Assembly: GCA_022841825.1 (NCBI GenBank)
Contig: JALHQT010000003.1
Span: forward strand, 372,001-436,000
Origin: Anaerolineae bacterium
Lineage (GTDB): Bacteria > Chloroflexota > Anaerolineae > Aggregatilineales > Phototrophicaceae
Reading direction: 5' to 3'
Length of the DNA: 64,000 nucleotides
Position numbers and translations under genes: made by a program. The notes beneath the pieces were generated by a model. It made no database searches, was not told the origin of the DNA, and worked only from the letters and a program-made list of their open reading frames with translations. Shown here in pieces: positions 17,132 to 26,064 of this stretch. Every line of letters starts with the position of its first letter. Position 1 is the stretch's first letter.

Positions 17132-17146
17132 TTCGTTCAGTACCCA

Positions 17147-17175
17147 ACTGGGCAGGGGGTATTGCCCTGCCCAGT
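17147..17175 (+). terminator. Intercistronic hairpin after phnD
   Basis: Perfect 11-bp stem (17147-17157 with 17165-17175) around a 7-base loop. No T-run follows, so it more likely protects the abundant phnD message or lowers read-through into phnC than ends transcription fully. Confidence 0.6.
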
Positions 17176-17197
17176 CCTCTGACAGCGACGAAGAGGC

Positions 17198-17959
17198 ATG
17201 ATGCTCATCATCCAGAACCTGACCAAAATATACGAAAATGGGTTTGTTGCCCTCAAAAATATCAATCTGGAAATCCCTGATGGTCAGTTTGTCTCGATCA
17301 TTGGCTTGAGCGGCTCTGGTAAATCGACTTTGCTGCGCTGCATCAACCGCCTGATCGACCCGACGGCAGGGCGCATCCTTTGGAACGGCATGGACATCAC
17401 GGCGGTGAGCGATGACGAACTGCGGCAGATACGCCGCCGCATCGGGATGATCTTTCAGCAGTTCAACCTCGTCAAACGCTCCAGCGTGATGACGAATGTC
17501 CTTGCAGGACGCCTGGGCTATCTCAACCCGTTATACAGCCTCGTCAACTACTTTCCTAAAAGTGAACAAGACCGCGCGCTTGCCGCTCTGGAACGTGTCG
17601 GCATCGCCGAAAAAGCCTACATCCGCGCCAGCTCTCTCAGCGGCGGGCAGCAGCAGCGCGTCGGCATTGCGCGTACGCTGATGCAGGAACCGGAGATGAT
17701 CCTCGCTGATGAACCCGTCGCCAGCCTCGACCCGGCAACCTCCCACTCCGTGATGAAGTATCTGCAACTGCTGAACAAGGAAGACGGGCTGACCGTCTTG
17801 TGCAGCCTGCACTTCCTCAGCCTGGCGCGTGCCTATGCCGACCGCGTGATCGCGCTCAAGGACGGCGTGCTCGAATTCGACGGACTGCCCGGCGAGATCG
17901 ACAATGACCGCTTCAAGCAAATCTACGGAGAAGATGCTGTCGAAGTCGAAATCAGTTAG
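17198..17959 (+). CDS. phnC: Phosphonate ABC transporter ATP-binding protein
   Basis: ATPase of 253 aa: Walker A IGLSGSGKSTLLRCINRL, Q-loop FQQFNLVKRSSVMTNVLAGRLG, signature LSGGQQQRVGIARTL, Walker B MILADEPVASLDP, and switch His in CSLHF. The NRL-x-DPT and NVLAGRLG segments are characteristic of PhnC. It powers import through PhnE, whose gene begins 15 bases downstream. Two consecutive ATG codons are possible starts. Confidence 0.9.
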   Translation: MMLIIQNLTKIYENGFVALKNINLEIPDGQFVSIIGLSGSGKSTLLRCINRLIDPTAGRILWNGMDITAVSDDELRQIRRRIGMIFQQFNLVKRSSVMTNVLAGRLGYLNPLYSLVNYFPKSEQDRALAALERVGIAEKAYIRASSLSGGQQQRVGIARTLMQEPEMILADEPVASLDPATSHSVMKYLQLLNKEDGLTVLCSLHFLSLARAYADRVIALKDGVLEFDGLPGEIDNDRFKQIYGEDAVEVEIS

Positions 17960-17974
17960 GGAAAGAAGTTTGCC

Positions 17975-20059
17975 ATGACCCAAACCACTGATCCTTCGCC
18001 TTCCCGGCGCGCGCTCAATCGGCTGTTCTTCGTGTTGGCTGCCGCCGTCGTGCTGGTCATCTTTGCCTATGGCTGGACGGTGACGGACATCGACTTCACA
18101 GTCACCCAGCAGCCGCAGCGCCAGGAAAATGTGACCAACGCGCTGCAAGAGCTGCTTTCGCCGAACGTCTTTACGCAGGACTACACGATTCAGAACACGA
18201 CGACGTCGTTTCTCGTGACGTGCACGGACGACTTCAGCGCGCCTGCCACACAGCCGAACACGAGCGCGCCCTACATCGCGGTCGAGCCTGCCTGCGGGGA
18301 CAGCAGCGACCTGGTGACGGTACGCGGCTATAACTTCCCACCCAACGCCCTCGCACGCATCAACTGGATCGCGACGGATGGCGAGCGCCGAATTCGGCAG
18401 GTCGTCGGCGTCGAAGCGGATAATTTCGTCACCAAGCCCGATGGCACATTCAGCGTGCAGATCGAAGTCCCGCGCATTCGCGGCACGAGCGGCGAAACGC
18501 ACACGATAGAAGCGCAGGGACGTTTCCCGAACGGCGCGCCGCACTTCAGTGAAACGACCGGCGTGGTCATGGAGCGAATGATCGAGACGATCTTCCTGGC
18601 GTTGATCGCGACGACCATCTCGATTCTGCCGTCGGCGATTCTGAGCTTCCTCGCCGCGCACAACCTGATGCGTTCCGTGCGCATCCCGCTGGGCAACCTG
18701 CTGGTCGGCTTCACGCTGCTGCCCGTCGGGTATTTCTTTGGTGCGACTCTCTTGGGCGCGTTAGGCAGTTTCGTCCTTAATCTCAGCAGCGGCGGCATCG
18801 CCGCGCCCGCCGCTGGCATGATCGTGGTGTTTGGTGCCGTCGCTTCGACAAGCCGCCTGGGGAGTGCGCCGCAGATCGCGCCGCGCACCCCGCTGCGGTC
18901 CATCGCGATGACGCTGGTGGTCTCTGTGGCAGGGGTCATCGTCATCGCGTTCGTCGCGGGCTTGGCGCTGGCGATTGACCGCCTGGGCGGGGATGGTATT
19001 GTCGGCGACATCACACGCTTCATCGGCTCGTTGGGCGAGATCATCCAGCTTGTGCTGGTCCCGCTGTGCGGCATCGTCGGGGCAGTCGCGGCAGCATCGA
19101 TCGGAGGGATGCTGACGACGCCGCTCCTGCGGCAGATCAGCGTGAGCGTCAGCCACATCCTGGGCGCGGTGCTCGGCGTGCTCGGTGGCGCAATCCTGCT
19201 GGGTATGGTGGCGAGCATTGGCATGTCGGCGGCGTGGATGGGCTTACTGGTGCCGGCTGTGGTGGCATCGCTGTCGTCGCCGCTGCTGCCCCAGTTGTAC
19301 AGCCAATTCACTGGGGTAGGTCTTCACCCAACCGGGTCGCAGCGCGTGGTGCTGACCGCCTTATCATGGATTGGCGGGGCAATCGGGTTCTCAGCGACGT
19401 TCGTGCTCATGGATGTGTCGCGGGCGATGGTCGAAGGTGTGCTGCCTGGGCGCGAGGTGATCGTCTCGTTCGCCGGGGTCGAGGTCTATGCTTACGTGGC
19501 AAAGGCGATGCTGATCGGCGCGGTCGTGGCGGGGATCATGGGAGGGCTGCAAGGCACGCGCGCCAACTTCGGCATCGGCGGTGTTCTCTATTCGATCACC
19601 CGTACGCTGCTCAACGCGCTGCGCTCTATCGAGCCGCTGATCATGGGCTTGGTGTTCGTAATCTGGGTCGGCATTGGTCCGTTTGCCGGGGTGCTGGCGC
19701 TGACGCTGCACTCGATTGCGTCGCTTGGCAAGCTCTATTCGGAGCAGATCGAGACGATTGACAGCGGTCCCATCGAGGCGCTGCAAAGCACTGGCGCGAA
19801 CCGCTTGCAGACGATTGTCTACGCAGTTGTGCCGCAAATCATTCCATCGTATATTGCCTTTACGATGTATCGCTGGGACATCAACGTTCGCATGTCTACG
19901 ATCATCGGTTTCGTGGGCGGCGGTGGCATCGGCTTCCTGCTTCAGCAGCAGATCAACCTGCTGCGCTACCGGGATGCGGGCGTCGCGGTGTTGGCGATTG
20001 CCATCGTCGTCTCGATCCTGGATTACGCCAGCGCCGCTATCCGTGAGCGTTATGTCTGA
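17975..20059 (+). CDS. phnE: PhnE-type permease with N-terminal extracellular domain and large membrane insertion
   Basis: Protein of 694 aa, against about 270 for ordinary PhnE. Residues 18-37 form a membrane helix. About 38-195 lie outside, with a TIG/Ig-like stretch (TVRGYNFPPNALARINWIA). A PhnE start follows at 201-232 (IETIFLALIATTISILPSAI, LSFLAAHNLM). About 300 residues (235-540) of additional hydrophobic segments interrupt the fold. PhnE then resumes at ITRTLLNALRSIEPLIMGLV, with the EAA coupling loop GPIEALQSTGANRLQTIVYA and a C-terminus through 694. The inserted part has no family assignment that I can make. No frameshift is seen; the frame is continuous. Confidence 0.85.
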   Translation: MTQTTDPSPSRRALNRLFFVLAAAVVLVIFAYGWTVTDIDFTVTQQPQRQENVTNALQELLSPNVFTQDYTIQNTTTSFLVTCTDDFSAPATQPNTSAPYIAVEPACGDSSDLVTVRGYNFPPNALARINWIATDGERRIRQVVGVEADNFVTKPDGTFSVQIEVPRIRGTSGETHTIEAQGRFPNGAPHFSETTGVVMERMIETIFLALIATTISILPSAILSFLAAHNLMRSVRIPLGNLLVGFTLLPVGYFFGATLLGALGSFVLNLSSGGIAAPAAGMIVVFGAVASTSRLGSAPQIAPRTPLRSIAMTLVVSVAGVIVIAFVAGLALAIDRLGGDGIVGDITRFIGSLGEIIQLVLVPLCGIVGAVAAASIGGMLTTPLLRQISVSVSHILGAVLGVLGGAILLGMVASIGMSAAWMGLLVPAVVASLSSPLLPQLYSQFTGVGLHPTGSQRVVLTALSWIGGAIGFSATFVLMDVSRAMVEGVLPGREVIVSFAGVEVYAYVAKAMLIGAVVAGIMGGLQGTRANFGIGGVLYSITRTLLNALRSIEPLIMGLVFVIWVGIGPFAGVLALTLHSIASLGKLYSEQIETIDSGPIEALQSTGANRLQTIVYAVVPQIIPSYIAFTMYRWDINVRMSTIIGFVGGGGIGFLLQQQINLLRYRDAGVAVLAIAIVVSILDYASAAIRERYV

Positions 20060-20106
20060 GCGGACATCCGCCCGAATCTAAACGACAATCGACTGGAGTC
20101 AGCACC

Positions 20107-21018
20107 TTGGAGCAAGGCGTAATCGCTGCGCCACGACGCGCGGTGGAGTGGCAGTATGTGGGCATCATGTTTCTGGGCGCTTTGGCAGGCTCCTGGGCGG
20201 GCATTCTGGGGCGGCTGGCACAAGGCGAGGGGGTGCCGACTTCCTACATCATCGCGTTTCGTCAGGTCGTCGGCGTGCTCGTGCTCACGCCCTGGGTGCT
20301 GGCACAGTATCGGGATGCGCTCCACCATTTGCGCAAACGCGATCTGGTCTTTGCGGCGATCACCGCCTTCTGGTTCGCTGCCCATCTGCTGTGGGGCTTC
20401 GGATCGCTGGAGTTCACGACGGTATTGGTCAGCACCGTACTGGGCGGCACGACACCGATCTGGATCGCGCTGGTCGAACGCTTTGCCCTCCATACAATGC
20501 TTGGCAGACAAGTCTGGTTCGGCTTGTGGGTCAGCATCGCGGGAAGCATCCTGATCGCCCTGGTGAGCGCGACCGATCTTTCGCTGGGCAGCAACCCCGT
20601 GCTGGGTGTGCTGCTGTCTTTGGGGTCGGCGCTGGCGGGTGCGGCATACAGCCTGCTGGGGCGCGACGCGCGCAATCGGATGCCGCTGGTGCCGTTCCTG
20701 TGGCTGATGTTCGTGATCGCGGCGGTCATCACGGTCGCCATTGTGGTGGTCGAGCGCGTCCCGCTGACGGGCTACAGCGCATCGGCATATGTTTACATGC
20801 TGCTGCTGGTGCTGCTGGCGCAGTTGTTTGGGCACTTCGCCTACAATTATGTGCTGCGCCGCGTCCCCGCCACCATCACGGCGGTGATGGGGCAGCTTGG
20901 CGTCGTCCTGTCGGTCGTGATCGCTTACTTCATGTTTGGCGAAGCGCCCGGAATTCTGGAGATCGTCGGCAGCGTCGTCATCGTCGCCGGCATCACGATT
21001 GTCAACCTGCGCCGCTGA
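20107..21018 (+). CDS. EamA/DMT-family transporter
   Basis: Protein of 303 aa made of about ten hydrophobic segments in two similar halves, the drug/metabolite transporter architecture. Features are the GSWAGILGRLAQG start, AFWFAAHLLWGFGSLEFTTVLVSTVLGGTTPIW, and a C-terminal half with HFAYNYVLRRVPATITAVMGQLGVVLSVVIAYFMFGEAPG. It is a probable inner-membrane exporter or importer of an unidentified metabolite. The start is TTG with GGAG nine bases upstream. It ends 17 bases inside the convergent acetyltransferase gene. Confidence 0.83.
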   Translation: MEQGVIAAPRRAVEWQYVGIMFLGALAGSWAGILGRLAQGEGVPTSYIIAFRQVVGVLVLTPWVLAQYRDALHHLRKRDLVFAAITAFWFAAHLLWGFGSLEFTTVLVSTVLGGTTPIWIALVERFALHTMLGRQVWFGLWVSIAGSILIALVSATDLSLGSNPVLGVLLSLGSALAGAAYSLLGRDARNRMPLVPFLWLMFVIAAVITVAIVVVERVPLTGYSASAYVYMLLLVLLAQLFGHFAYNYVLRRVPATITAVMGQLGVVLSVVIAYFMFGEAPGILEIVGSVVIVAGITIVNLRR

Positions 21019-21517
21019 GTCCGGGCAGTACTTCCCCGTCGTCTTTGCGGCGCAGCATCCCGGCATAGACGCCGGGGATCGAGTCTTCGATCACCTGTGC
21101 GCCGACGGCACGCTGGTAAAAATCGACGGGACCCGCGCTGCCGATGATCGCGTAGCCATAGCCAATATCGCGCATGGCGTGCAGGCAGGCGAGCAGCAGC
21201 GCTTTTCCCACCCCGCGCCCGCGCATCGATTCTGCGACGCCTGTCGGACCGAAGAAGCCCAGCGCGGTCGTGTCGTAGCATCCGAAGCCGACCAGCGCCC
21301 CATCGCACGTGGCAATCCAGATGCTGGGCGGTTGGCGGCTGAAGGCGACATCACATTCGCTCTCCCAGTACTCGCTGAAGTGCTCCTTCGCCCATGCGAT
21401 CACGAGGTGCTTTTCCGGCGCAAGACCCCGGCGAAGCGTGATCCCCTGCGCGGTCATCGCCGCGATGTCCGGTTCGAGCGGGGGCAGTGTGTAGAGCTTG
21501 ACCAGCATGTCGGGCAT
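21002..21517 (-). CDS. GNAT-family N-acetyltransferase
   Basis: Protein of 171 aa. The acetyl-CoA-binding motif reads VAESMRGRGVGKALLLACLHAMRDIGYGYAIIG, followed by VDFYQRAVGAQVI, the usual end of a GNAT fold. It transfers an acetyl group to an unknown amine. The start at 21517 has AGGAG seven bases upstream. It lies directly after murQ on the same strand, so it may be the last gene of the wall-recycling operon, for example acetylating an amino sugar; that is inference. Confidence 0.8.
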   Translation of the reverse strand: MPDMLVKLYTLPPLEPDIAAMTAQGITLRRGLAPEKHLVIAWAKEHFSEYWESECDVAFSRQPPSIWIATCDGALVGFGCYDTTALGFFGPTGVAESMRGRGVGKALLLACLHAMRDIGYGYAIIGSAGPVDFYQRAVGAQVIEDSIPGVYAGMLRRKDDGEVLPGLSGAG

Positions 21518-21541
21518 GAGTGTACTCCTCGTGTCATGAGC

Positions 21542-22420
21542 CTATTCGTCGATTACCTGTCGCAGGATGCCGCCCGCATCCGCCAGCAGCGCGCGCGCCA
21601 CATCAGCCGGGACGCCGCGCCGCGCCATGACAATGGCGGTCTTGACCTCATTGTCCGCGCTTTGCAGCAGCGCCGCTGCCGCTCCTTCATCCACCGCGCT
21701 AACCTGGGCGACTATGCGCCGCGCGCGCTGGAGCAGCTTTTCGTTCTTCACCTGCACATCGACCATCAGATTGCCATAGACCTTGCCCAGCCTGATCATG
21801 GTGCCGGTGCTGATCATGTTCAGCGCGAGCTTTTGCGCCGTGCCCGCCTTCATGCGCGTGCTGCCGGTGATGACCTCCGCGCCCGTCACGAGCGGGATGG
21901 CGATGTCGGCGGCGTCGAGCAGGGCGGAGGGCGCATTGTTGGCGATGCCGATGGTGAGCGCGCCGACACCGCGCGCATACGCCAGCGCCCCCAGCACATA
22001 CGGCGTGCGCCCGCTCGCCGCGATTCCGATGACCGAGTCGTCGCCGTGCAGCTTGCGCTCGCGCAGGTCGGCTGCACCCGCTTCCGCGTCATCCTCGACC
22101 CCTTCGACAGAGTGGCGGAGGGCGTGGTCGCCGCCCGCGATGATACCCTGAACGAGGTCGGGCGGCGTGCCATAGGTCGGCGGGCATTCCGAGGCATCGA
22201 GTACACCCAGGCGTCCGCTTGTCCCCGCCCCGCTGTAGAACAGCCGTCCGCCGCGCTGCAATCGTGCCACAATCGCGTCAATCGCCTGGGCAATGGCGGG
22301 CAGCGCGCGGGCGACCGCCGCCGCCACAAGCTGATCTTCGGCGTTCATGACCTGCACCATCGCCAGCGTATCCAGGCGGTCGATCTGTGCGCTGTTGGGG
22401 TTTTGGTCTTCGGTCAGCAT
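21542..22420 (-). CDS. murQ: N-acetylmuramic acid 6-phosphate etherase
   Basis: Protein of 292 aa, close to the usual 300. It cleaves the lactyl ether of MurNAc-6-phosphate to give GlcNAc-6-phosphate and D-lactate. Diagnostic motifs: [24 protein letters not shown] (SIS sugar-phosphate site), [25 protein letters not shown] and [19 protein letters not shown]. The C-terminus carries the short helical UBA-like end. The start at 22420 is the first Met before the family N-terminus LTEDQNPNS. It is near the end of the leftward wall-recycling run; a 130-bp repeat separates it from the kinase upstream. Confidence 0.93.
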   Translation of the reverse strand: MLTEDQNPNSAQIDRLDTLAMVQVMNAEDQLVAAAVARALPAIAQAIDAIVARLQRGGRLFYSGAGTSGRLGVLDASECPPTYGTPPDLVQGIIAGGDHALRHSVEGVEDDAEAGAADLRERKLHGDDSVIGIAASGRTPYVLGALAYARGVGALTIGIANNAPSALLDAADIAIPLVTGAEVITGSTRMKAGTAQKLALNMISTGTMIRLGKVYGNLMVDVQVKNEKLLQRARRIVAQVSAVDEGAAAALLQSADNEVKTAIVMARRGVPADVARALLADAGGILRQVIDE

Positions 22421-22438
22421 TGAGAATCCTTCGTTACG

Positions 22439-22570
22439 TTTAGCCCTCACCCCCAGCCCCTCTCCCGATCGCGGAGTACCGCTAGGAGAGGGGAGCCAGA
22501 AGAGTCGTCTGGAAGTCCCTCTCCCAGGCGTACTCGCCGTTCGGGAGAGGGATTTAGGGTGAGGGCTAAA
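22439..22570. repeat. Inverted-repeat-bounded element, copy A
   Basis: 132 bp with perfect 14-bp terminal inverted repeats (22439-22452 and 22557-22570) and internal hairpins. Its last 55 bases (22513-22567) match 47461-47515 with one mismatch. It carries no coding sequence and sits between murQ and the kinase gene. It is MITE-like in form, but no cognate transposase is visible. Confidence 0.8.
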
Positions 22571-22583
22571 CCGAGAGTGAGGT

Positions 22584-23483
22584 TCATGATTCCACTATCA
22601 GCTTTGCCAGCAGCGCCGCCCCGATGACCGGTTCGTAGAGCGGATAAGGGATGGACTCAAGCCCAAGCTCATCGCAGAGTGCACGGCTGAGGGCGTTCTC
22701 GGACGTGAGCAGCCCGCCGCAGAAACGGATGGCGAACTCCGCTTCCACCCGCGCCGCCGCCGCCCGCGCGATCCACGCCAGCGCCGTCGCACCACGCCTC
22801 ACGATGTCCTGCGCGGTCGCGTCGCCTTCATCCGCCGCGCGCAGTACGACCTCGGCGCGCTGGGCAACTTCGCGGATGGGCGGCGGCTGGCGATACAGCC
22901 AGGGGACGGCATCGACCGGACGCGCGAAGCCGAATGCCTGCTGGATGCGCGCTGCCAGAGGCGCGGCGGTCGGGTCACCGCCATCGCTGTGGCGGATGAG
23001 CGCGCGCAGCCCTTCCAGCGCCAGCCAGCAGCCGCTTCCCTCGTCGCCTAACAGATAGCCCCATCCGCCCGCCTGCGCCCACTCGCCATGCGCGTTGACG
23101 GCGAAGGCGACGCTGCCCGTGCCCGCCAGCACCATCACGCCGCGCCGCGCGCCGTGCGCGCCAACCAGCGCGATCTCGTTGTCCATGCTGGCGGCGACCG
23201 GGACGCCCGGCAGCGCCGCGCCGACGGTCGCCCGCAGCCACTCCTCGGCGTAAACGGCGGACGCGCCCGCCACGCCGATGCCTACGCCTTCGACAGGCTG
23301 CTCGACCGCTGACATCACGTCGCGCATGGCGCTCTGGATGCGCGCGGCGGCTTCCTCGCGCCCGATGGTGCTGGGGTTGGCGGTCTCGCGCTGCGCGTGC
23401 GCCAGGACATTGAGCGCCTCATCGACGATGGCGACGCGCAGGTTGCTGCCGCCGCCGTCGATGCCCATGTAGAGGCGACTCAT
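22584..23483 (-). CDS. BadF/BcrA-type amino-sugar kinase (MurNAc/GlcNAc kinase)
   Basis: Protein of 299 aa of the ASKHA superfamily: phosphate-1 motif [49 protein letters not shown] and [24 protein letters not shown]. These features fit N-acetylglucosamine kinase and Clostridium MurK, which phosphorylate GlcNAc and MurNAc at O6. Lying between murQ and anmK, it would supply MurNAc-6-phosphate to MurQ. The start at 23483 overlaps the end of anmK. Which sugar it prefers cannot be told from sequence. Confidence 0.83.
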   Translation of the reverse strand: MSRLYMGIDGGGSNLRVAIVDEALNVLAHAQRETANPSTIGREEAAARIQSAMRDVMSAVEQPVEGVGIGVAGASAVYAEEWLRATVGAALPGVPVAASMDNEIALVGAHGARRGVMVLAGTGSVAFAVNAHGEWAQAGGWGYLLGDEGSGCWLALEGLRALIRHSDGGDPTAAPLAARIQQAFGFARPVDAVPWLYRQPPPIREVAQRAEVVLRAADEGDATAQDIVRRGATALAWIARAAAARVEAEFAIRFCGGLLTSENALSRALCDELGLESIPYPLYEPVIGAALLAKLIVES

Positions 23484-24700
23484 CTCGCTGCGCTCCACGT
23501 CCGCGCGATGAGATCGCGGTAGTTCGCGCCGGGCGTGATCTGCCCCAGTACCGAGGCATGACGCGCGCCCGTCTGCTCCGGCAGGCAGCCGACGCGGTTG
23601 TGCCATGTCTCGTAGGCGAGCAGGGCGAACAGCAGCGCTTCTTTGAAATCGCCGTCGATGCCATGTTCATCGCTCGACGAGACGCGCGTCTCGCCCAGCC
23701 GCTCGCGCAGCATGGCAACCAGCGTGTGGTTGAGCCGCCCGCCGCCGCCGATGATGCATTCGGCAATCGGCGCGGGCGCGAAGTCGCGGTAGGCGTGCGC
23801 GATGCTGGCGGCGGTCAGCGCGGTCACGCTCGCCAGGATGTCCGCATCGCTCAAGCCGCGCGCGCGCCCCTCGTCCAGCAGCCGCGCTGCATAGTCCGAT
23901 CCGAACAGCTCGCGCCCGGTCGATTTCGGCGGACGTTCCGCGTAGTAAGGATGCGCCAGCAGCGCAGCGAGCCACGCAGCATCGACACGCCCCTGCGCCG
24001 CCAATTTGCCGCCCGCGTCATACGTCTGCTGCCCATCCGTCATGATCGTCATCAGCGTATCGAGCAGGGCGTTGCCGGGTCCGGTGTCGAAGGCGATCAT
24101 CTGCGCGTCAGGCTGCGCGAGCGGAGGCAGAAACGTGACGTTGCCGATGCCGCCGATGTTCTGCACAGCGCGCCATTCCGTCGGGTGGCGCAGCAAAAGC
24201 CAATCGAGATAACTCACCAGTGGCGCACCCTGCCCGCCGGAGGCGACATCGCGCGCGCGGAAGTTGTGGATCGTGGTGACCGCCGTGCGTTCGGCGATGA
24301 TGCTCCCCTCGCCAATTTGCAGCGTGGCGACCGCGCGCCCGTTCGGGTCGATCTCATGCCAGAGCGTCTGCCCATGCGACGCGATGAGATCGACGGTAGG
24401 GACGCCATTGATGGCATCCGTTTCCTCCGTGCCGGACGCCATGAATGGAGTCCCCACAGATAGCGCCGCCGCCGCGAACGCGTCGCCGACTTCGGCGTTG
24501 AGTATGCACAGCGTCCGCGCGTCGGCTCCACCGGGGCGCATGGCGGCGAGCACGCGCTCGCGCAGGTCGGGCGCGTAGGGGATGGTCTGCGCTTGGAGGA
24601 TGCGGGCGTGAAGGTGCGGCGCTGCGCCGTCGATCTCGCACAGCGCCGCGTCGATACCGTCGGCAGACGTACCGGAGATTAAGCCAATGACTCGCATCAT
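23480..24700 (-). CDS. anmK: Anhydro-N-acetylmuramic acid kinase
   Basis: Protein of 406 aa. It phosphorylates and opens 1,6-anhydroMurNAc to MurNAc-6-phosphate, the MurQ substrate. Signatures: VIGLISGTSADGIDAALCEI at the N-terminus, IASHGQTLWHE, QNIGGIGNVTFLP, AFDTGPGNALLDTLM and CIIGGGGRLNHTLVAMLRERLG. Its start overlaps the stop of the serine hydrolase gene (ATGA). Its presence implies that anhydro-muropeptides from lytic transglycosylases are recycled. Confidence 0.93.
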   Translation of the reverse strand: MMRVIGLISGTSADGIDAALCEIDGAAPHLHARILQAQTIPYAPDLRERVLAAMRPGGADARTLCILNAEVGDAFAAAALSVGTPFMASGTEETDAINGVPTVDLIASHGQTLWHEIDPNGRAVATLQIGEGSIIAERTAVTTIHNFRARDVASGGQGAPLVSYLDWLLLRHPTEWRAVQNIGGIGNVTFLPPLAQPDAQMIAFDTGPGNALLDTLMTIMTDGQQTYDAGGKLAAQGRVDAAWLAALLAHPYYAERPPKSTGRELFGSDYAARLLDEGRARGLSDADILASVTALTAASIAHAYRDFAPAPIAECIIGGGGRLNHTLVAMLRERLGETRVSSSDEHGIDGDFKEALLFALLAYETWHNRVGCLPEQTGARHASVLGQITPGANYRDLIARTWSAAR

Positions 24701-25902
24701 AAACCCTCCATCACCGCATCATGCACGGCGCGGCGGAAGTCGTGCGTGCTGTCGTACGCCGCACTGTGCCGCCCGTAGTAGACGCTGTTGGTCAGCAGGG
24801 CGATCACGACCTGTGCGTCGGGGTCGATCCAGAGCGTCGTGCCTGTGAAGCCGGAATGCCCATAGGCGCGCATACTCATCTTCTCGCCCGCCATCGAGTC
24901 GGTCGCTGCCCTGAGCGCGAAGCCCAGCCCGCGCCGCGTGCCGTCGCTTTCGACCTGGAGCGTCGTCGCCTCTTGCGCGATCTCCGGCGGGATGCCGAAC
25001 GCCGAGGGATCGCGCAGCCATTGGCTGCCCAGCGCAGCGACCGCGCGCGCCGTCCCGAACAGCCCGGCATGACCCGTCACGCCGCCCAAGCCGCAGCAGT
25101 TCTCGTCGTGGACTTCGCCCCAGGCGCGCCGTTTGCGCCAGGTTGGGTCGTCCTCCGTCGGGGCGATCTGTGCGCGCGCCCTCCCACCATCGCGGATGGG
25201 ATTGAAAAGGGCGTGATGCCCTATGTCCCCGCCAAGTCTGTTGAGGACGCGCCTGCGGATCGCCGCTTCCAGGTCGCCTCCGTCCAAGCGCGCAATCGCC
25301 TCGCCGAGCAGCATCAGCCCGATGTCGCTGTAGCGCACCACGCCATCGGGCGGCGCGACGAAGGGATAGGTGTTGATCGCCGCCAGCCCGCGCCGCCAGC
25401 GCCACGCCCGCGCTTCCGGAGTCATCGGCTGGTCGGGTGGCAGGGGTGCATCGCCCGCCGCGTTGTAGACATCGCGCCAGGGCGGCAAGCCGCTGGTATG
25501 CGTGAGCAGGTGGCGGAAGGTCACGCGCGCCGGATCGACTGTCAGCCCCTCAAGGTCGGGCGGCGTCGGCAGGCGCTGTTTGCTGTGCGGGTCCTGCCCG
25601 CCTTCGATGGGGCGCGGCGCGACCGCGCCGAACTGCGGCACGACGCTGACGAGCGGGTCGTCGATGCGCACTTTGCCCTCGCCGACCAACGACAGAAACG
25701 TCGTCGCCGTGAAGAGTTTCGTCACCGACGCCAGATCGAAAAGCGTCTCGCTGGTGACGGGCATCGTCCGTGCATCGGGGTCGATCCACCCCCACGCGCC
25801 CTCATAGACGACGATCCCGCGATGGTCAACGCAGATCGTGCAGGCGGGGAAGGTCTTGCCGAGATAGGAATTGATGATTGTGTCGAGACGGGCGGTGTTC
25901 AT
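24697..25902 (-). CDS. Class C beta-lactamase-fold serine hydrolase, AmiE-like
   Basis: Protein of 401 aa with the serine-hydrolase triad of motifs: SxxK as SVTK in LFDLASVTKLFTATTFL, a Tyr motif in VVRYSDIGLMLLGEAI, and HxG in GHSGFTGTTLWIDP. No signal peptide is evident. In Bacillus the gene in this context (amiE) is an N-acetylmuramyl-L-alanine amidase that frees peptides from MurNAc. The placement between namZ and anmK supports the same job here. Esterase activity remains possible. Confidence 0.8.
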   Translation of the reverse strand: MNTARLDTIINSYLGKTFPACTICVDHRGIVVYEGAWGWIDPDARTMPVTSETLFDLASVTKLFTATTFLSLVGEGKVRIDDPLVSVVPQFGAVAPRPIEGGQDPHSKQRLPTPPDLEGLTVDPARVTFRHLLTHTSGLPPWRDVYNAAGDAPLPPDQPMTPEARAWRWRRGLAAINTYPFVAPPDGVVRYSDIGLMLLGEAIARLDGGDLEAAIRRRVLNRLGGDIGHHALFNPIRDGGRARAQIAPTEDDPTWRKRRAWGEVHDENCCGLGGVTGHAGLFGTARAVAALGSQWLRDPSAFGIPPEIAQEATTLQVESDGTRRGLGFALRAATDSMAGEKMSMRAYGHSGFTGTTLWIDPDAQVVIALLTNSVYYGRHSAAYDSTHDFRRAVHDAVMEGL

Positions 25903-25923
25903 ACCTACAAGTCCTCCCGCGAC

Positions 25924-26049
25924 GCCCCTGGTTCAAAACCAGGGGCTGTTACAATCCAGAGAAAGCCCGTAAACGGGTTGAAATGTATTAATGTCAGCCC
26001 GTTTACGGGCTTCCAGAAAAATGCCAGCATGGGGTTTTGAACCCCATGC
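25924..26049. repeat. Array of palindromes between serine hydrolase and namZ
   Basis: Three hairpins in series: 25924-25933/25937-25946 (10-bp stem, 3-base loop), a 14-bp inverted repeat 25964-25977/25998-26011, and 26027-26036/26040-26049 (10-bp stem, 3-base loop). Each stem differs in sequence, but all share the form of short GC-rich arms with TTT/AAA near the loop. No gene lies in 25903-26064. Confidence 0.8.
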
Positions 26050-26064
26050 GTCGCGGCATGATGA

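Noticed and set aside
20936-22423. Rightward open frame of 495 codons opposite the GNAT and murQ genes
   Set aside because: The minus strand encodes two recognisable enzymes with ribosome sites; this frame shows no family features.
25924-26049. Palindrome array as a CRISPR array
   Set aside because: The repeats are not identical direct repeats, spacing is uneven, and no cas genes are near.
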